Source: Humibacter albus DSM 18994 (GTDB lineage: Bacteria > Actinomycetota > Actinomycetes > Actinomycetales > Microbacteriaceae). From it: a stretch of DNA of 64,000 nt. Location of the stretch: NCBI RefSeq assembly GCF_000421825.1, contig NZ_ATXT01000014.1:124001-188000 (forward strand), given 5' to 3'. A model generated the notes under the pieces. The model searched no databases. It was given only the letters and a program-made list of their open reading frames with translations, and had not been told where the DNA came from. The translations under genes and the position numbers were made by a program. Numbering within the stretch: position 1 is the stretch's first letter; every line of letters starts with the position of its first letter. Below are positions 8,774 through 17,246 of this stretch, piece by piece.

Positions 8774-8808
8774 TGGGTGCGCGGCGGCGGGCGCGCGGCG
8801 GCCCGACG

Positions 8809-9150
8809 TCAGGCGGCGTTCAGGCGTCCGAGCATGCCCCACACCGCCGGCGTGAGGTCGGGATGGTCGAGGGCCACACGGCGCAGCAGCTGGTATTCGA
8901 ACCGCTCGCGCGCCTCCCGGCTCGCCGCAGGGTGATAGGCACGCGCGCGGGCCTCGCTCAGGTCGTGCGCCTCGATCGTCTCCTCGCGCAGCGTGAGCAC
9001 CACCTGCTCGTCGACGCTCGGCAGATCGGGCAGGAACTCCCAGGGATCGTCGCCGAGCCGGCAGCGCAGCTCGATCACGGCCGCGAGCTCGTCGCGGGCC
9101 TCCTGGCGCAGCACCTCGAGGCTCATCGGGTGCTGGTACCGAGCATCCAT
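8809..9150 (-). CDS. Hypothetical protein, 113 residues
   Basis: Soluble, acidic, helix-rich protein without a family I can name. It contains EVLRQEARDELAAVIELRCR, a pair of short motifs DDPWEFLPDLPSVDEQVV and a C-terminal RRVALDHPDLTPAVWGMLG. Start ATG at 9150 is supported by GGGAGG eight bases upstream on the minus strand. It is a single-gene unit convergent with the DUF255 gene. Regular codon use and the good ribosome binding site support a real gene. The following 9151-9409 gap (about 260 bases) shows no gene or clear repeat, only upstream sequence for the flanking genes. Confidence 0.65.
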   Translation of the reverse strand: MDARYQHPMSLEVLRQEARDELAAVIELRCRLGDDPWEFLPDLPSVDEQVVLTLREETIEAHDLSEARARAYHPAASREARERFEYQLLRRVALDHPDLTPAVWGMLGRLNAA

Positions 9151-9409
9151 CCCAGACCTCCCGTGAAGTTCGTCGACCTACTGCGCGTCGACCGTGCCCG
9201 TCGGCCATGCCGCGCACGATGCAGACAAGGGTACGACGCCGCGCCGACAGGGGCGAATCGCCTCGCGCGGAGCGTGAAGCCCGTGCGGATGGTCGGTGAC
9301 GCATAACGATTCGTCACGAGAACGCCCAGTTGCCGCCTGCAGAGCCCACGACGCCCGGTGGTCGCGGCACAATGGGGTGTCCCCCGTCTGCTCGCCGAGA
9401 AAGGCCGTC

Positions 9410-10066
9410 ATGCTTGCCGTGCTCGACTGGTTGAACGGCTCGCTCGTCTCGGTCGGTTCGCAAGACGTCACGCCCGCCGCGATCGTCGGTGTCTTCGTGC
9501 TGCTCGCGTGCGAGATCGCGATTCTGCGCGACCTGCGGAGCGCCTGGCCGCTGGCCGCGCTCGCCGCCGCGGTCTTCGCGCTGCTCGCCCTGGCCGATGG
9601 GCGGTTCGCGGATGCCGGTGTGCGCCTCATCCTCGCGGCACTGTGCGTCTACGGCTGGGTCGCGCGCCGTCGAGGCCGGGTGTGCGCTCCGCGACGCGCG
9701 GAGGGTCGGGAGATCGCCTACGGCGTCGTGCTGTTCGGAATCGCGACAGTCGTGGCGGCCTACGCGCTCACCGACCAGAACGGGGACTCGTTCCCCTGGG
9801 GATCCGCCGCGCTCGTCGCCGCCGTGTTCGTGCAGGTCGCCGCGCTGGCACGCGGGCTCCTGGTCGGCTGGTGGACGGCGCTCGGCGGTGCCGCACTCGC
9901 GACCGCACTGGCGGTGGCGGCGCAGGCCTGGGCATCCGCTGCTGCTGCCGTCGTCGTCGGCGTGGTCGCCGCGTACGGGTGGCGGCGCTGGCGGTGCATC
10001 GTCGAACCCGATTCGGCCCGCGTTCCCGTGGCCGCCGACGAACTGGACGAAGACGTCGTCGTCTGA
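9410..10066 (+). CDS. PnuC-like nicotinamide riboside transporter family membrane protein
   Basis: Membrane protein of 218 residues with about seven hydrophobic segments. Two features resemble the PnuC vitamin transporters: the internal repeat where each half ends in a Tyr-Gly-Trp-basic element (VYGWVARRRG near residue 85 and AYGWRRWR near 195), and overall size. PnuC moves nicotinamide riboside (or thiamine/riboflavin in relatives) by facilitated diffusion. Similarity is judged by eye and is modest, so another small membrane family is possible. Start ATG 9410 follows GAGAAAGG; the longer frame from 9296 has no membrane character. The acidic end ELDEDVVV is cytosolic. Confidence 0.55.
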   Translation: MLAVLDWLNGSLVSVGSQDVTPAAIVGVFVLLACEIAILRDLRSAWPLAALAAAVFALLALADGRFADAGVRLILAALCVYGWVARRRGRVCAPRRAEGREIAYGVVLFGIATVVAAYALTDQNGDSFPWGSAALVAAVFVQVAALARGLLVGWWTALGGAALATALAVAAQAWASAAAAVVVGVVAAYGWRRWRCIVEPDSARVPVAADELDEDVVV

Positions 10067-10162
10067 GCCTGGGTTCGAGCGTCGTCGGCTCGGCTCGTGG
10101 TCAGGGCTCTTCGGCTGAGCAGAGCCCGCCCGGGAACGGGTCCCAGCCGCCACGATGGTGTC

Positions 10163-11203
10163 ATGACGAATCTGAACCATCGAAACCTGGGGCGCAGCGG
10201 CACGTCCGTGAGCGACCTCGCACTGGGCACCATGACGTTCGGCCATGAGGCGAGCGAGGAGGCCTCCCACGGCATCCTCGACGCGTACGTGAAGGCCGGC
10301 GGCAACTTCATCGACACCGCGGATGTCTACACCCACGGGGTCTCGGAGGAGATCGTCGGCCGGTGGCTGGCCGCGCACCCGACGGAGGCCGACCAGCTCG
10401 TCATCGCCACCAAGGGGCGCTTCCCGATGGGCGACGGGCCGAACGACCTCGGGCTGTCACGACGCCACCTCTCGCGTGCCCTGGACGCGTCGCTGTCACG
10501 CCTCGGCGTCGAGACGATCGACCTCTACCAGATGCACGCGTGGGATGCCCTCACGCCGATCGAGGAGACGCTGCGGTTCCTGAACGACGCGATCACCGCC
10601 GGCAAGATCCTGTACTACGGCTTCTCGAACTTCACCGGCTGGCAGCTCACCAAGGCGGTGCACGTGGCACGCGCGCACGGCTGGGCGGAGCCGGTCACGC
10701 TGCAGCCGCAGTACAACCTCATCGTGCGCGGCATCGAGCACGAGGTCGTTCCCGCGGCGCTCGACGCGGGCGTGGGACTGCTGCCTTGGTCGCCGCTCGG
10801 CGGCGGCTGGCTGACCGGCAAGTACCGGCGTGACGAGGCACCGAGCGGCGCGACGCGTCTCGGCGAGGATCCCGAGCGCGGCATGGAGTCGTGGCGTGCG
10901 CGCAACGACGACCCGCGCACCTGGCGGATCCTCGACGTCGTGCAGGAGATCGCCGGGGTGCACGAGGCCTCCGCGTCGCAGGTCGCGCTCGCGTGGCTGT
11001 TGACGCGGCCGGCCGTGACCAGCGTCATCCTCGGCGTCCGCACGCTGCAGCAGCTGAACGACAACCTCGGGGCGAGCGGGCTCGAGCTCACCGAGGCCCA
11101 GGTCGCCGCCCTCGACGAGGCGAGCGCTCCCCGCGTCGAGGACTACCCGTACGGCGAGCCGGGCGTGCGCCAGCGCCATCGCCGCATCGACGGCGGGCGT
11201 TGA
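10163..11203 (+). CDS. Aldo/keto reductase, YajO/Tas-like (AKR family)
   Basis: NAD(P)H-dependent oxidoreductase with TIM-barrel, 346 residues. The tetrad is visible as Asp and Tyr in FIDTADVYTHG, Lys in VIATKGRF and His in YQMHAWD; the cofactor region near the C-terminus reads PAVTSVILGVRTLQQL. It begins with NLNHRNLGRSGTSVSDLALGTMTFG, the typical start of the large Tas/YajO/voltage-channel beta-like AKR branch. ATG at 10163 follows CACGAT by six bases, a degenerate form of the leaderless promoter pattern used nearby. Substrate unknown; not related in operon to the earlier AKR at 4787. Confidence 0.87.
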   Translation: MTNLNHRNLGRSGTSVSDLALGTMTFGHEASEEASHGILDAYVKAGGNFIDTADVYTHGVSEEIVGRWLAAHPTEADQLVIATKGRFPMGDGPNDLGLSRRHLSRALDASLSRLGVETIDLYQMHAWDALTPIEETLRFLNDAITAGKILYYGFSNFTGWQLTKAVHVARAHGWAEPVTLQPQYNLIVRGIEHEVVPAALDAGVGLLPWSPLGGGWLTGKYRRDEAPSGATRLGEDPERGMESWRARNDDPRTWRILDVVQEIAGVHEASASQVALAWLLTRPAVTSVILGVRTLQQLNDNLGASGLELTEAQVAALDEASAPRVEDYPYGEPGVRQRHRRIDGGR

Positions 11204-11266
11204 ACGCCTCGACGTGCGCGCCGGCCGATCGGCGTGCACGTCGGTGGCCGGCGCTAACGTGGCGGC

Positions 11267-14200
11267 ATGTTCCTCCTGTCCGATGACGCGGCGAGCGCCG
11301 ACACCACGGCGCCGAGCACGGTGGTGCTGAGCCCCAGCGACCTCACCACCGCGTCCGCCTGCGAGTTCGACTTCCTCCGCAGGCTGGATGCCCGGCTCGG
11401 CTGGGGACCGCAGGTCGAGACCCCCGCAGACGCCATGTACGAGCGCACCTCGAGGCTCGGCGACGAGCACGAGCACCGCGTGCTCGAGCGTTACCGGGCG
11501 GAGTTCGGCGAGGCGGTCGCGGAGTTCGAGCGGCCGGACCACCCGAACGCCGAGACGCTGATCGAAGCGGCGGATGCCACGACCGCGGCTTTCCTGGCCG
11601 GCGCGCCCGTCGTCTATCAGGGCGTCTTCTTCGACCCGGCCGACGACGACGGCGTCGCCTTCGTCGGCTACGCCGACTTCATCGTGCGCGAGGCGGACGG
11701 CCGGTACCGGGTCGAGGACACCAAGCTCGCCAGACACGCGAAGGTGACGGCCCTGCTGCAGGTGGCGGCCTACGCGCTGCAGCTGGAGCGCATCGGCGTG
11801 CGGCCGGCCGACGAGGTGCTCCTGCTGCTGGGCAACGGGACGCAGAGCCGTCACCGGCTGGCGGACATCCTCCCCGTCTACCGCAAGCGGATCGCGCGAC
11901 TGCACGCCATCGTGCGGGAGCACCTCGCCGACGGGGCGGCCGTCGCGTGGGGCGACGAGCGGTTCTCGGCGTGCGGACGCTGCGACGTGTGCGCCGCCGA
12001 GGTGGAGGCGCACCGCGACGTGCTGCTGGTGGCCGGGCTGCGGGTGACGCAGCGTCCGCGGCTGCGGGCCGCAGGCATCCTCACCATCGACGATCTCGCC
12101 GGGCAGAGCGACGACAGCGAGGTCGAGGGGATCGCGACGCATACGCTGACGACGTTGCGGCACCAGGCGCGGCTGCAGCTGGCGGCCGAGGTCGGCAGCC
12201 CGCCACCGGTGGAGGTCTACGACCCGCGGGCGCTCGCGGTGCTGCCGGAGCCCGACGACGGCGACATCTTCTTCGACTTCGAGGGCGACCCGCTGTACAC
12301 CGAGGGCGACGACCGGGTGTGGGGACTCGACTACCTGTTCGGGGTCGTGCAGACCGACGGTGAGTTCAAGCCCTTCTGGGCGCATTCGTTCGCGCAGGAG
12401 CGCGAGGCGCTGATCGCGTTCCTGGATGACGTCGCGCGGCGCCGCGCGGAGCATCCGGGCATGCACATCTACCACTACGCGTCGTATGAGCGAACCCACC
12501 TGCTCTCTCTGGCCGCCCGGCACGGGGTAGGGGAGCAACAGGTCGACGATCTGCTGCGCGACGACGTGCTCGTCGACCTCTACCCGCTGGTGCGCAAGTC
12601 GGTCAGGGTCGGCAGCCGGTCGTACTCGATCAAGAAGCTCGAGCCGCTCTACATGGGCGAGCGGCTGCGCTCCGGAGACGTGCAGAACGCGGGAGAGTCG
12701 ATCGAGGAGTACGCCTCGGCGATGGCGCTCGTGCGATCCGGCGACGTCGAGATCGGGCAGCGGGCGCTCGACTCGATCGCCGACTACAACCGTTACGACT
12801 GCGATTCCACGCTCGCGCTGCGCAACTGGCTGCTGGGGATCGCGGCGGAGCACGGCGTGATGATCGGACTTCCCGAGCCGGAGCGCGACGTGCCGGAGCT
12901 GGAGCAGTCCACGCTGCGGGACGAGCTGCTGGCGCTCTCCGGCGACCCGGCGGTGCCGCACCGCGCGGGAGCGGACGTGACGCGCACCCGTACCGACGAT
13001 CAGACGGCGGCAGCGCTCGCGGCGGCAGCCCTCGACTACCACCGCCGTGAGCAGAAGAGCTTCTGGTGGGGCCACTTCGCGCGGCTCGTCGACCCTGTCG
13101 AGGCATGGGCGAACACGCGTGACGTGCTCATCGTCGAGCGCATGGCGGTGGAGCGCGACTGGTACCAGGAAGGGGCGCAGCGCACCCAGCGCCGGCAGCT
13201 CCGGCTGACCGGCGCGTTCGCACCGGGCTCCACGCTCAAGGCGGGCGGCGAGGTGTACCTGCTCTATGAGAACAGCGCGTCGGAGCCCGGTCCGTATCCG
13301 GTGACGCACGGCAGTCGCGGCTCGCGGTCATCGCACCGTGTGCGCATCCTCGATGCGGGCGACGACTGGCTGCTCGTCGAGGAGAAGCTGCCGCAGGCGC
13401 TGCCGCCGCACGATCGCGTTCCGCTCGCGGCGACGCCCGGGCCGCCTCCGCCTCCCGGTCAGCAGGTGTCGGCCATCGCCTCGTGGTGTCAGTCGATCGT
13501 GGACGCGCAGCCGCAGTGGCCGAGCGACCCGGTGACCGACCTGCTGCGGAGGGTGCCGCCGCGTGCGCGCGGGGCGAGCGTCGCCGATCGGGTGGAGCGG
13601 GCATCCGATGAGGATCGCATCGCTGCCGTGACGTCGACGGTGGCGGATCTCGACGACTCCTACCTCGCGGTGCAGGGGCCGCCCGGCACGGGCAAGACGT
13701 ATCTCGGCGCGCACGTGATCGCCTCGCTCGTGCGCGATCATCGGTTCGCGGTCGGCGTCGTGGCGCAGTCGCACGCCGTCGTCGAGCATCTGCTCGGCGA
13801 GATCGTGACGAAGGCAGGACTGGATGCCTCGCTCGTCGGCAAGGCACCCCAGACCGGCACCGATGCCGGTGCGCCGCGCCCCTACACGGTGCTGCCCCAG
13901 GACGGCCAGCTCGCCTTCGCGCAGCAGAACCGCGGCACCGGGTTCGTGCTCGGCGGCACAGCCTGGGTCTTCAGCAATCCGGCCCGGGTTACGGCACGAA
14001 GCCTCGATCTGCTCGTGATCGACGAGGCTGGCCAGTTCTCCCTGGCCTCCACCGCGGCCGCGGCGGTCGCCGCGCGCCGGCTGCTGCTGCTCGGCGATCC
14101 GCAGCAGCTGCCGCAGGTCAGCCAGGGGCTGCATCCCGAGCCGGTGGACGGGTCGGCACTCGGCTGGATCAGCGACGGGCACGACGTGCTGCCGGCATCC

Positions 14201-14827
14201 CTCGGCTTCTTCCTCCCGCAGAGCCGGCGCATGCATCCCGCGCTCGCGCGGCGGGTCTCCACGCTCTCGTACGAGGGCAGGCTGCACGCGCACTCGGAGG
14301 CCGCGGCGCGCCGGCTCGACGGCGTCGAACCGGGCCTGCACGCGGTTCCGGTCGAGCACGAGGGGGATGCCACGGACTCCGCCGCGGAGGCGCAGCGCGT
14401 CGTCGAACTGGTCGAGCAGACGCTCGGGCGTCCGTGGCGCGACGACTCGGAAGGGCGTGGCGCGGGGCAGCGAGCGCTGGGCGAGGGCGACGTCATCGTC
14501 GTCACCCCCTACAACGCCCAGCAGGTGAGGGTGCGGGCCGCGCTCGACGGGGCCGGGCATCCGGGTGTGCGGGTCGGCACCGTTGACAAGTTCCAGGGTC
14601 AGGAGGCGGTTGTCGCAATCGTCACGCTCGCGGCGTCGTCGCCCGAGTACGCTCCGCGCGGCATGGGGTTCCTGCTCATGAAGAACCGGCTGAACGTCGC
14701 CGTCTCGCGTGCCCAGTGGGCCGCATACGTCGTCTACTCGCCGCTCTTGACGGAGTATCTGCCGGCGAAGCCGGACGGCCTCGCCGAGCTCAGCGCGTTC
14801 ATCACGCTCGTGGAGGGTTCTTCTTAG
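11267..14827 (+). CDS. TM0106-type RecB-like nuclease / RNase H-like / SF1 helicase fusion
   Basis: 1186-residue multidomain nucleic acid enzyme. Residues 15-215 form a Cas4/RecB-like PD-(D/E)XK nuclease: Asp in GYADF about 135, the D-T-K of VEDTKL about 150, then the QVAAYA helix. A Cys cluster CGRCDVC lies about 235. Residues 330-530 resemble a YprB-type RNase H-like domain: FFDFEGDPLY, IYHYASYE and YNRYDCDS. The C-terminal half is an SF1B Dna2/UPF1-like helicase: Walker A GPPGTGKTY about 803, DEAGQF about 918, GDPQQLPQ and GTVDKFQGQE. ATG at 11267 is six bases behind TAACGT (leaderless). Its role is probably DNA repair or defence; family members are not well characterised. Confidence 0.85.
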   Translation: MFLLSDDAASADTTAPSTVVLSPSDLTTASACEFDFLRRLDARLGWGPQVETPADAMYERTSRLGDEHEHRVLERYRAEFGEAVAEFERPDHPNAETLIEAADATTAAFLAGAPVVYQGVFFDPADDDGVAFVGYADFIVREADGRYRVEDTKLARHAKVTALLQVAAYALQLERIGVRPADEVLLLLGNGTQSRHRLADILPVYRKRIARLHAIVREHLADGAAVAWGDERFSACGRCDVCAAEVEAHRDVLLVAGLRVTQRPRLRAAGILTIDDLAGQSDDSEVEGIATHTLTTLRHQARLQLAAEVGSPPPVEVYDPRALAVLPEPDDGDIFFDFEGDPLYTEGDDRVWGLDYLFGVVQTDGEFKPFWAHSFAQEREALIAFLDDVARRRAEHPGMHIYHYASYERTHLLSLAARHGVGEQQVDDLLRDDVLVDLYPLVRKSVRVGSRSYSIKKLEPLYMGERLRSGDVQNAGESIEEYASAMALVRSGDVEIGQRALDSIADYNRYDCDSTLALRNWLLGIAAEHGVMIGLPEPERDVPELEQSTLRDELLALSGDPAVPHRAGADVTRTRTDDQTAAALAAAALDYHRREQKSFWWGHFARLVDPVEAWANTRDVLIVERMAVERDWYQEGAQRTQRRQLRLTGAFAPGSTLKAGGEVYLLYENSASEPGPYPVTHGSRGSRSSHRVRILDAGDDWLLVEEKLPQALPPHDRVPLAATPGPPPPPGQQVSAIASWCQSIVDAQPQWPSDPVTDLLRRVPPRARGASVADRVERASDEDRIAAVTSTVADLDDSYLAVQGPPGTGKTYLGAHVIASLVRDHRFAVGVVAQSHAVVEHLLGEIVTKAGLDASLVGKAPQTGTDAGAPRPYTVLPQDGQLAFAQQNRGTGFVLGGTAWVFSNPARVTARSLDLLVIDEAGQFSLASTAAAAVAARRLLLLGDPQQLPQVSQGLHPEPVDGSALGWISDGHDVLPASLGFFLPQSRRMHPALARRVSTLSYEGRLHAHSEAAARRLDGVEPGLHAVPVEHEGDATDSAAEAQRVVELVEQTLGRPWRDDSEGRGAGQRALGEGDVIVVTPYNAQQVRVRAALDGAGHPGVRVGTVDKFQGQEAVVAIVTLAASSPEYAPRGMGFLLMKNRLNVAVSRAQWAAYVVYSPLLTEYLPAKPDGLAELSAFITLVEGSS

Positions 14828-15020
14828 CCGCGCGCCGTTTGCCGATGTACATGCCGATCATCACGGCGCCGATTGCGGCGAGCACGAATCCCGAGGCCTG
14901 CAGCCAGCCGATCCCGTCCGTCGGCAGACCGGTGTTGATCGCCACCACGACCTGGTAGCCGAACCCGGCCACGAGCCCGAGAACGATGAACACGATGCCG
15001 ACGGTGAGGAGCGCTTTCAC
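14802..15020 (-). CDS. Small membrane protein, 72 residues, two helices
   Basis: Two hydrophobic segments, LLTVGIVFIVLGLVAGFGY and ASGFVLAAIGAVMIGMYIG, joined by a short loop and ending in the basic tail KRRAAKKNPPRA. GTG at 15020 lies seven bases behind TAGGCT on the minus strand, the leaderless pattern of this region; the longer frame to 15125 is arginine-rich and not protein-like. The 3' end overlaps the end of the helicase gene by 26 bases, tail to tail. No function can be given. Confidence 0.7.
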   Translation of the reverse strand: MKALLTVGIVFIVLGLVAGFGYQVVVAINTGLPTDGIGWLQASGFVLAAIGAVMIGMYIGKRRAAKKNPPRA

Positions 15021-15123
15021 GTCCGTCAGCCTAGGTCGTCTGTGCTGAGCGAGCGGTCGACAGCGGTTCGACGACGATCGCCGACGGCAGCGGCCGTGGC
15101 AGTGGCCGTGGGAGCATGGGCGC

Positions 15124-16413
15124 ATGGCATTCGGCTACATCGACGACTTCGCCGCGTTCATTCAGGCATCGCCCTCCTCGTACCACGCGGCCTCCGAAGT
15201 CGCCCGACGGCTGGAAGCCGCGGGGTTCGAGCGTGTCGACGAGACGGGTGCCTGGCCCCGGCCGAGCGCGAGCGCTCCGTCGCGGGGCGTGCTGGTGCGC
15301 GACGGAGCCGTGGTGGCCTGGTCGGTTCCCGCCGGCGCGGGGCCCACGGCGCCGTTCCGAGTCGTGGGTGCGCACACGGACTCGCCGGGCTTCAAGCTCA
15401 AGCCGAAGCCCACGACGGGCAACGCCGGATGGCTGCAGGCCGGCGTCGAGGTCTACGGCGGTCCGTTGCTGAACTCCTGGCTCGACAGAGAGCTGGAGCT
15501 CGCCGGTCGCGTCGTGCTGAAAGACGGAGTCGAGCATCTGGTGCGCTCGGGGCCGCTGCTGCGCATTCCGCAGCTGGCGGTGCACCTCGACCGGGCGGTG
15601 AACAACGACGGACTCGTGCTCGACAAGCAGCGCCACACTGCTCCGGTGTGGGGTCTCGGCGATGCGCAAGCCGCAGACCTGCTCGCGAGCGTGGTCTCGG
15701 ACAGCGGCCTTCGGGCATCCGAGATCGCCGGTTATGACTTGGTCACATGCGACACCCAGGCGCCCCGGGTCTTCGGGCTCGACGCCGCGTTCTTCGCAAG
15801 CCCGCGGCTCGACAACCTGAGCTCCGTGCACGCCGGGCTGCGCGCCCTGGAGTCGGCGGCTACGGCCGATCCCGCTCCCGGGCACATCAGCGTGCTCGCG
15901 GCGTTCGACCACGAGGAGCTCGGATCGCAGTCGCGCTCAGGAGCGAGCGGCCCGATTCTCGTCGACGTGCTCACGCGGATCAGCGCCTCGCTCGACGCGG
16001 GGACGGACGAGCGGATGCGCGCGCTCGCCGACTCCTGGTGCGTGTCGGCCGACGCCGGCCACGCCGTGCACCCGAACTACCCGGAACGGCACGATCCGGT
16101 CAACAGGCCGATCGCCGGCGGCGGCCCCCTGCTGAAGATCAACGCGCAGCAGCGCTACGCCACCGACGCGTCCGGCGCCGCACTGTGGGCGAGGCTGTGC
16201 GCCGCGGCCGGCGTGTCGTACCAGGAGTTCGTCTCCCAGAACGACGTGCCGTGCGGGTCGACGATCGGACCACTGACCGCGACGCGGCTGGGCATCCGCA
16301 CCGTCGACGTCGGCGTGCCGTTGCTCTCGATGCATTCCGCGCGCGAGCTGTGCCACGTGGACGATCCCGTGTCGCTCGCGAGGGCGCTCGGCGCGTTCTT
16401 CGCGGGAGCCTGA
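15124..16413 (+). CDS. M18 family aminopeptidase (aspartyl aminopeptidase type)
   Basis: Dinuclear zinc exopeptidase, 429 residues, cytosolic, which removes N-terminal (often acidic) residues from peptides. Metal ligands can be followed: His in GAHTDSPGF about residue 83, Asp in SPRLDNLSS about 226, the Glu pair in FDHEELGSQ about 261, Asp in SADAGHAVHPNY about 308, and His in LLSMHSARELCH near the end. HDPVNRPIAGGGP and PCGSTIGP are typical family blocks. ATG at 15124 is the only start that preserves the family's N-terminus (FAAFIQASPSSYHA). It stands alone between convergent and divergent small genes. Confidence 0.9.
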   Translation: MAFGYIDDFAAFIQASPSSYHAASEVARRLEAAGFERVDETGAWPRPSASAPSRGVLVRDGAVVAWSVPAGAGPTAPFRVVGAHTDSPGFKLKPKPTTGNAGWLQAGVEVYGGPLLNSWLDRELELAGRVVLKDGVEHLVRSGPLLRIPQLAVHLDRAVNNDGLVLDKQRHTAPVWGLGDAQAADLLASVVSDSGLRASEIAGYDLVTCDTQAPRVFGLDAAFFASPRLDNLSSVHAGLRALESAATADPAPGHISVLAAFDHEELGSQSRSGASGPILVDVLTRISASLDAGTDERMRALADSWCVSADAGHAVHPNYPERHDPVNRPIAGGGPLLKINAQQRYATDASGAALWARLCAAAGVSYQEFVSQNDVPCGSTIGPLTATRLGIRTVDVGVPLLSMHSARELCHVDDPVSLARALGAFFAGA

Positions 16414-16488
16414 ACGCACCGTGACTGAACGCGGCCCGGACGCACCGGGTCTGAACGCGCCCGCTCGAGCCCGCCGGGGCCGAACCCC

Positions 16489-16752
16489 TCAGCGGATCGT
16501 GAAGCCGTCGAGGCCCTCCGGCGGTTCGTCGACCACGTCGACGCCGGTCACGTGAGCCACTGACGGACCGTGACGGCACCACTCGACGGCGGCGCCGACT
16601 TGCTCGTCGCGACCCTCGAACACCGCCTCGACGGCGCCGTCCGGCCTGTTGCGCACCCAGCCCGCGATGCCGAGCGATCCGGCCGTCGCGGCACACGCGT
16701 ACCTGTAGCCGACGCCGTGCACGCGACCGTGAACGAGAAGGTGTGCGCGCAC
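16489..16752 (-). CDS. acyP: Acylphosphatase
   Basis: Hydrolyses carboxyl-phosphate bonds of acylphosphates; a small cytosolic alpha/beta enzyme. About 87 residues from GTG 16752, matching the usual 90. The catalytic Arg is in GRVHGVGYRY and the catalytic Asn in GWVRNRPDG; both are intact. The start is uncertain: the frame is open to 16896, and a TTG at 16779 would add nine residues, but family length and the RAHLLVHG beginning favour GTG 16752. Confidence 0.82.
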   Translation of the reverse strand: MRAHLLVHGRVHGVGYRYACAATAGSLGIAGWVRNRPDGAVEAVFEGRDEQVGAAVEWCRHGPSVAHVTGVDVVDEPPEGLDGFTIR

Positions 16753-16888
16753 CGTCTTATGCGTGGTCTCAGCCGTCAAACGGAACCCCGCGTCCGTGCC
16801 GGAGAAAGATAAGGCATCCGCCCGATCCGTACTCCCTACCTTAGCGAGAAACATCGTTCCCAGAACGCGGGAGAAGAAGGAGCGGACG

Positions 16889-17143
16889 ATGTACAACGAG
16901 GCTTTGGCGGGAGCGTTGAACGCCGATCGCGAGCGGTTCTACGCCCAGCGGGAGAGGGAGCGGGCGCAGCGCGAGGTGCTCGCCGAACGGGCGGCGAGCG
17001 CGGCGGCGAAGGCGATGAACGTTGCCGTGGCCCCGCAGGGGGACGCTTCGAGCGATGAGGGCACCGGCACGCCACCGGCACGGCGGATTCGAGCCGGACA
17101 AGCCCGGCGTCGGGGCCGCGCAGTGGGCGTCGCGACCCGGTGA
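16889..17143 (+). CDS. Small hypothetical protein, charged and helical
   Basis: 84 residues. The first 45 are strongly helical and charged (RERFYAQRERERAQREVLAE), probably a short coiled coil; the rest is Gly/Thr/Arg-rich and likely disordered, ending RRGRAVGVATR. The ATG at 16889 has a good AAGGAG eight bases upstream, the main support for a real gene. I do not recognise a family. It could also be a small basic nucleic-acid-associated protein, but nothing proves this. Confidence 0.5.
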   Translation: MYNEALAGALNADRERFYAQRERERAQREVLAERAASAAAKAMNVAVAPQGDASSDEGTGTPPARRIRAGQARRRGRAVGVATR

Positions 17144-17246
17144 GGGCGCCCATCGGCCCGCAGGCGAATGTGCCGGTGACGTGCTCCGAGCAGGTACCGG
17201 GTGAGGGCGGCGGTCGATGTCGGTGGCACGTGGCACGATCGAAGGC

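Noticed and set aside
9151-9409. Possible gene in the 260-base gap before the PnuC-like gene
   Set aside because: Frames here are short, Arg-rich and lack ribosome sites; nothing supports coding or RNA gene.
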